Origin: Rhodocollybia butyracea
Taxonomy: Eukaryota > Basidiomycota > Agaricomycetes > Agaricales > Omphalotaceae
DNA: 64,000 bases
Assembly (NCBI GenBank): GCA_015501585.1
Contig: JADNRY010000006.1
Location: forward strand, 434,001 to 498,000
Direction: 5' to 3'
Made by a program: the position numbers and the translations under genes. Shown here one piece after another: positions 58,989 to 64,000 of this stretch. The stretch's first letter is position 1. Each line of letters opens with the position of its first letter. A model generated the notes under the pieces. That model was not told the DNA's origin. It was given only the letters and a program-made list of their open reading frames with translations, and searched no databases.

Positions 58989-61900
58989 TTACTGGAAACG
59001 ATCCTTGCGATCTACTCGACTCAGCATACTTGAAGCAGCTTTGATTGGGACAGGTTTTCTCGCGGCCATAGAATCTCGCGATGAGCTAGTCCCAGGTTTT
59101 GCGGTAATAGTCTTGTGTCCGGGCATGACCGATATTCCACCCACATTTGAGCGGGTACCCATTCTTCGAACCCTATGTTCAGTTTTCACAAAGGTCTCTG
59201 CTCGGTGGCGACCATGTTCGTCTACCATCGACTCAGACTTGTGATTCTAAATAAAGATTAGAATGGGAGAATTCATTACAGAGGACTTGACATACTTCTG
59301 TGACATCCATGTCGAAAGAATCGGCAGCTCTTCGAGTTCGACGAGGAGCGTTGGATAGCAGTCGTACGGTAGGGAGATACGCGTCATCGTCTTCAAAACC
59401 TGCATCCACAAACGATGTATCATTGGGATCTAAAACTGGACCATTGTCATCCTATGGCAAATCGTCAGTTAAGATCCAGATAGAGAGCGCAACGTTTTCT
59501 GCGACAAACCTCTCCGTTCTTGACAAGCTCCTGTACTTGTCGCCTAACTTCGGCAACGCTGACCACATTTCCTTCGCCCTCCTCTTCATCCGTATCCGCG
59601 TACTCGTTACTCTCGCTTCTGTACGTTGTGTCAGCCATAGTAACGTCCTGGCTGTCTTCTCGTTGTAGATACTCCAGCTCAGGATTTCCGTCATCTACGA
59701 CGCCAGTTTCGTACTGCTGAGCAAAGGCTTTAGTGGCATCGTTCTCAGCTATAGAAGAAAAGACCATAAGATTTCGAATAAACGGAACCCAAATAAAGCT
59801 GTTCTACCCACATAAAGATTTGATATCCCCCCTGAGCTCTGGTTCCTTCATCTTCCTCCGAATACGGCGACTCCTCTCATCTTCTTCCATATCATCATCA
59901 CTTCCCTCCAGCTCCAGACGATCCCGTTTATTTCTCCCATAACGCATGCCACCTTCGATTGCTCGATAAGCTAACTCTTCATCCCGAGCGTCATCAGCTT
60001 GGACTTGCTCCCTATGAAATCGCAAAAAACATGGTTGGTTAAAGAGCCACAAACACAGAATAAGAATTTGTCACTTGTATTTCTCCATCACTCTCTCCTC
60101 TGCTATCTCCACTTGATCCAACTCCTTGTCATCTACCAGTGTCTCAAGAGTGCGGTCCTGGTCTTCCCCGTCCTCCTCATCCCCTTCATCCGGTTTCCTG
60201 AACCCAAACATTTCATCTTCGTCACTCTCCTGAGCCTCCGCCTCAACGAAAGCAGATTTTTCCAGTCTCCGTCGGGGCTTTGGAAGTTTTGGAAACTTAG
60301 GGAGTCTTGGGTTTTCGCCTGCAGCCTTAACACGTAATCCATTGATAGGACTGAGAGAAGGCGAAGGAGTGGAAGCTGCGATCTGTCCAGTTCGCCCACC
60401 TTCATCAAAGCCAAAGTTTACATTGTGGAATGCAGAACGAGAACCGGAGGGTGATTGAGATCCACCACGCTTTCGAAGACGTTGTAGGGGAACGCGAGCA
60501 AGGCTGGAAACGGGAGTATCATCCAAATCAATCCTAGACGTCGATAATTCACGGAAAGGTCGTCTGGCAGATGTCTGGGACAATGCGATCTTCTCATTCG
60601 GCGAGAAAGGCTGGGAGGGAGTTGGTGGAGGTTGGTAGACTTCAGCATTATCGTCGGGTCGAGTTTGGGTTAGAAATCTACCAGGGAAGGTAATGGTCAG
60701 TGGGGAAAATGGATTGCAAAGGAAAACAAGCCAACCCAAGTTCATTTATATACAAATCTGGTTGCTTCTGTTCCATCGACTGATTCGCAGCATCCAAAAG
60801 AAACTCTTGCTCCTTCTCAAACACTCTATCAGCTTGACGCTTTAAATTCTCGTCCACTTCGAGCGCGGGTCGAAGCCCAACATCTTGGGTAAGACCGAGG
60901 GAGGTGTTCTCCCGCAGTTTGGCAAAAAAGTTGTTGGTCTATAAGCAAAGTTAGAAAAATAACACAGCTTAAGGATAAGACCATCCACCTGTGTCGGCGC
61001 CTTGAACATCTCAAATGCCGTCGCGGTTTTAGCCGTAGACGATTTAGGATTATTGGCATCATTAGAATTAAAGAAATCTGAAAACCCAGCTTCTAACTTT
61101 TTCGGCTGCGACACTTCTGCGAGGCCGTTGTCTGAAAACTGGGAAAACGCAGATACCTGGCGCTCTCGGGGAAGAAGAGGCCCAAGCGCAGGTGAAAGCA
61201 AAGTCCGCTGCGAAGAAACCTCATCAGTGTCTGCGATGGTAGCAGCGGAACTTGCCCTTTGGAGTCTAGCGACAAATGGCACAGCAGGTACAGAAGGTGT
61301 GAAAGGGGATTCCATTTCGGCGACACTAAGGGTTTTAAGAGGACCACGGAAGCTAGAAGTAGGATTGGGATTGGAATTTTCGTTCTCCTTGTCTTCGTCA
61401 GTAGTGTATCCTCCGCCTCCATTAGGCGACATGGAGAGGCTCCTCCTCCTACTTTCACTGGGGCTGAAACGAGGACTTTGTTGTCGTCCTAGCAAAGGCC
61501 TACCACTACTGCTGGCGATAATACCTAAGCTGGAGAGCCCATGCCGAACGACGGCAGTGTTTTCTTTATCCTCGCTACGGTCATACATAAGACGATCATT
61601 ATTTTCTTTGTCGCCTTCATCCTCAGTAGCTCCATCATAGGAAGAAGAATCTGACTGACGCTGAAGGGGAGGTAACGGCTCTCTATCGTCCAGGATCATA
61701 GAATCCTCAACGAGAATTTTGCCAAACGGACGAGGTTGGAGGGGTGGAGGATCATTCTCGTTGTTTTCTTCATCCTCGGTATCTGAGTGTACAACGCCCT
61801 TCTTCGAACGTTTGTGGTGAATAATGTCGACTTGTGTCGGGGTCTCTTCCTCACCCTCCGTGACGTCTTCGTTTTCGTTAACCATAGTGACATCCTGATC

Positions 61901-63688
61901 CCCGTCGTCGTCATCAGAATCCTCGTTCTCTGCATCCTCGTTATCACTCCCTCCTTCCTGAGGTGCAGGACTGGCAGAGCCTCGCAAACCAGGCGTCCAT
62001 TCATCATCATCCTCGTCTTCAAAACGTTCTTCAGCTTGGTCTTGTTCCTGCACCTCCTTCTTCTCCAGCCCTCTTTGCGCATACCACTCAGGTCCACGTA
62101 TTTCCGCTTCCCCACCAGCCTCACGTTCAAGTGGTTTTCCCCCTCTCCTCACCCACTCTTCACTCTTCTCCTGGGTACGACGTGCATTGTCTGACTTTAT
62201 CCTTTTGATGAGAGCATCGTTCAGCTGCCGGTTATTACGCGCTTGAGAGGCAGTGGCAACATGAGTCGGACGATGTGATGCAGAGATTCCGGCATGTTTT
62301 TGAACTACACGGGCGTTCAACGAGATAGACGGACGCCCGGATTTCCTTGCTTGTGCCTCTTGCTTGATTGCAACTTGCACACTAGTACTCGGTGCGTCAA
62401 CGACCTCTAGGTCGTCATCTTCGTCATCCGAATGGTGGTACTGCTGCTGCTGAAGCATCTGAAGTTTCATTTCCCGAAGACTGTTGTTGTTAGTTCTAGG
62501 CATTGGTCCGAGTATCTCGTTCGGGTCAGGGAACGCGTCGTCTGATTCAGAGTCAGCAGCAGCAGGGAGTTGTATTGGAATATCATGACGCGTGAGTGGC
62601 GCAGGAGCCAAACCATGATTACCACTCGGAGACGACCAATCTGATATTGGATCCATAGAGTCTTCTCCTTTTAAAGGGACAGCTGTCAGTTTGGAAGTTG
62701 AGCGAGAAGCTCTGGATCTCGAGGTAAGAACGTGTAAAAAGAGTAATAGTTCTCAAAAACGTACATAGTAGCAAGGAGATTGGTCAACGTCAATTTGTTA
62801 GTTTGGGGTGCTCGGGGGATAGACACTTGTTTCTCAGCATTGATGCGCTGGCGGTCGAGGATGGTTTCTCTGATTTCTTTTTTGGTTGGACGCTAGAGGA
62901 ATGTTAGAGGCAGGAAATAACAAGGTTTGAGGACATACTTTAACTTTGTTAGTCTGGGATCGTTTTCCCTTTTTGCCTGCCTTTGGGTCTACAGTAGGCT
63001 CAAATACCAGAGGAGTTGGAGCCATAACTAATTTGCCTTTCGAAGAGGGTTTTGCTTTGGGCATGTCGTTTTCGTCGCCTGAAGTTGGTGGAGTAGTGGA
63101 CGAGCGAGCTTTAGGGCTGTTTATTGGGTGCTTTATTGGCGATGATGGGTACGAGCTTTTGCTCTGTTCCTGGTCACTCTCCGCGTCCGGATCGACAGCT
63201 CTTTTTACGCGTTTTCGGACACCAGACTGACGCAGAGGATACGGGGAGACAGTGAGGGTTGAGAGAGACTCTGTGTCGGACATGCTTTGTTCAGCGGACA
63301 AAGGCGCAAGCTTGGGCCCTTGATCAATCAATTCCACCATGGATGCAACCTCCTTTCCGGCCTCCTCTTCATCCTCGCTGTCATCCATTTTCTTTAACTT
63401 CTTCTTCCAGTCCCAATTAAACTTGGATGACGCGTTATTTCTTCGCTCGTCGTCGCTGTTTGCCTCGTCATCGTCAGCTTGGGCAGGAGACGAATTTGCC
63501 GGCTCAGAAGTTGGTGGAGCTGAGCCCGGCGCGTCAGAGGTTATGTTTGAAAAGGAAACGTCGCTGGAGACAGAGTCGGAAATCCGGTGAGAAGAATTCG
63601 GTGCTGGGTCCTCGGTTACTGGTCTGGGGCGACCATACGTTCTCGCAGGCCGCTTTACATTGGACGCGGAGGAGGGAGATGACGACAT
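58989..63688 (-). CDS. MRC1: MRC1/claspin-like replication checkpoint mediator
   Basis: Large acidic fork protein that couples the replisome to the checkpoint kinase. Start chosen at 63686-63688 (MSSSPSSASNVKRPARTYGR); an in-frame ATG lies four codons upstream. It has SKFNWDWKKKLKKMDDSEDE early, then KVKRPTKKEIRETILDRQRI. Long acidic/Ser-rich regions contain many SQ and TQ pairs (SQAR, SSQRTL, EVSQPK, LTQDV, LSQTSARRP) suitable as checkpoint-kinase sites. A helical stretch KLRENTSLGLTQDVGLRPAL, DENLKRQADRVFEKEQEFLL follows. The C-terminal part is charged (EIAEERVMEKYKEQVQADDA; ERSRRIRRKMKEPEL) and matches the MRC1-like domain in layout. It ends RVDRKDRFQ at 58989-58991. About nine exons, roughly 1400 residues, in the usual size range of Mrc1/claspin. 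Name based on architecture and motifs. Confidence 0.75.
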
Positions 63689-63950
63689 TTCTGAGCACAC
63701 TGGCGTTCAGCGCCGGAAGAACGAGCCTTGCAACCAGCCGTGGAGCGTTATGAGGGAGTTCGTTGAAGAGAACAAGACAAGTCACGCTGTGACAGGGCGC
63801 GTTTTTGGCATGCATCCGGGCCGGTCGGTGATCATTCGTTAACACTGCACTTGTTTTATTCACAGAATCGCAGTTCTGGCAGAAGTGGAAATTGAACAAT
63901 TCAAGAATAGATATACAAGAATGTTACTATCGCTTACAATAATCGAAATC

Positions 63951-64000
63951 ATGAGTGGAAATTCCCCAAAACCTCGCAGAGTGGTCAAGTTGAGCTCCCC
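63951..64000 (+). CDS. Possible start of a gene cut by the right edge
   Basis: ATG at 63951 opens MSGNSPKPRRVVKLSSP and runs out of the window. It is preceded by an AT-rich leader and lies head-to-head with MRC1 with about 260 bases between. Nothing more can be said without the next sequence. Confidence 0.3.
   Translation, partial: MSGNSPKPRRVVKLSS

Overview
This 64 kb window looks like nuclear DNA of a filamentous basidiomycete, most likely an Agaricomycete. Genes are dense, lie on both strands and are cut by many introns of about 50 bases. The content is typical of a mushroom-type genome: a SPX-ankyrin PHO81 homologue, an F-box protein with the usual coiled-coil header, Ser-rich secreted proteins and a CrtC/AttH-like secreted protein. 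No rRNA, tRNA, CRISPR array or intact mobile element was recognised by eye. Protein names rest on recognising sequence by reading, since no database search was possible. Exon ends were worked out by hand from splice signals and reading-frame continuity.

Layout. 1-2.5 kb: 3' part of an ABC exporter. 2.6-6.3: PHO81. 6.6-7.9: PEX12. 8.2-9.3: UPF0303 (YBR137W-like). 9.4-10.0: mitochondrial SSB (RIM1). 10.2-15.0: HBS1. 15.3-17.2: CBM48 protein with a 69-bp tandem repeat. 17.3-17.9: unknown. 18.1-19.2: EFM6-like methyltransferase. 19.4-19.8: BOL3. 19.9-21.5: COX15. 21.7-23.9: F-box protein(s). 24.1-25.2: proteasome alpha subunit PRE5. 25.4-25.7: small basic protein. 26.8-30.3: polyQ/RGG protein. 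30.3-32.6: gene-poor. 32.6-33.9: CrtC/AttH-like secreted protein. 34.1-35.8: acyl-CoA-binding membrane protein (ATG37/ACBD5-like). 36.0-37.7: SFA1. 38.0-38.7: VFA1. 38.8-39.2: mS34. 39.3-39.8: GatC-like. 40.0-41.5: TEY-type MAP kinase. 41.5-44.2: gene-poor. 44.2-47.4: Ser-rich secreted protein. 48.1-49.8: six-hairpin glycosidase. 50.7-52.8 and 54.5-56.9: two related CAX-type exchangers with eIF3g (52.9-54.1) between them on the other strand. 57.0-58.1: tafazzin. 58.2-58.7: small membrane protein. 59.0-63.7: MRC1/claspin-like.

Themes. Much of the content serves mitochondria or peroxisomes: RIM1, BOL3, COX15, mS34, GatC-like and TAZ1; PEX12 and the ACBD5-like protein. Several genes form head-to-head pairs with only about 110-370 bases between start codons, and BOL3/COX15 and mS34/GatC each pair two mitochondrial genes. 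The gene models show tiny first exons (3, 6 and 8 nt), two GC-AG introns and repeated GTTCGT donors. The most interesting biology is a possible HBS1/SKI7 dual-product locus, the paralogous CAX exchangers with an altered second alpha-repeat, and the CrtC-like secreted protein.
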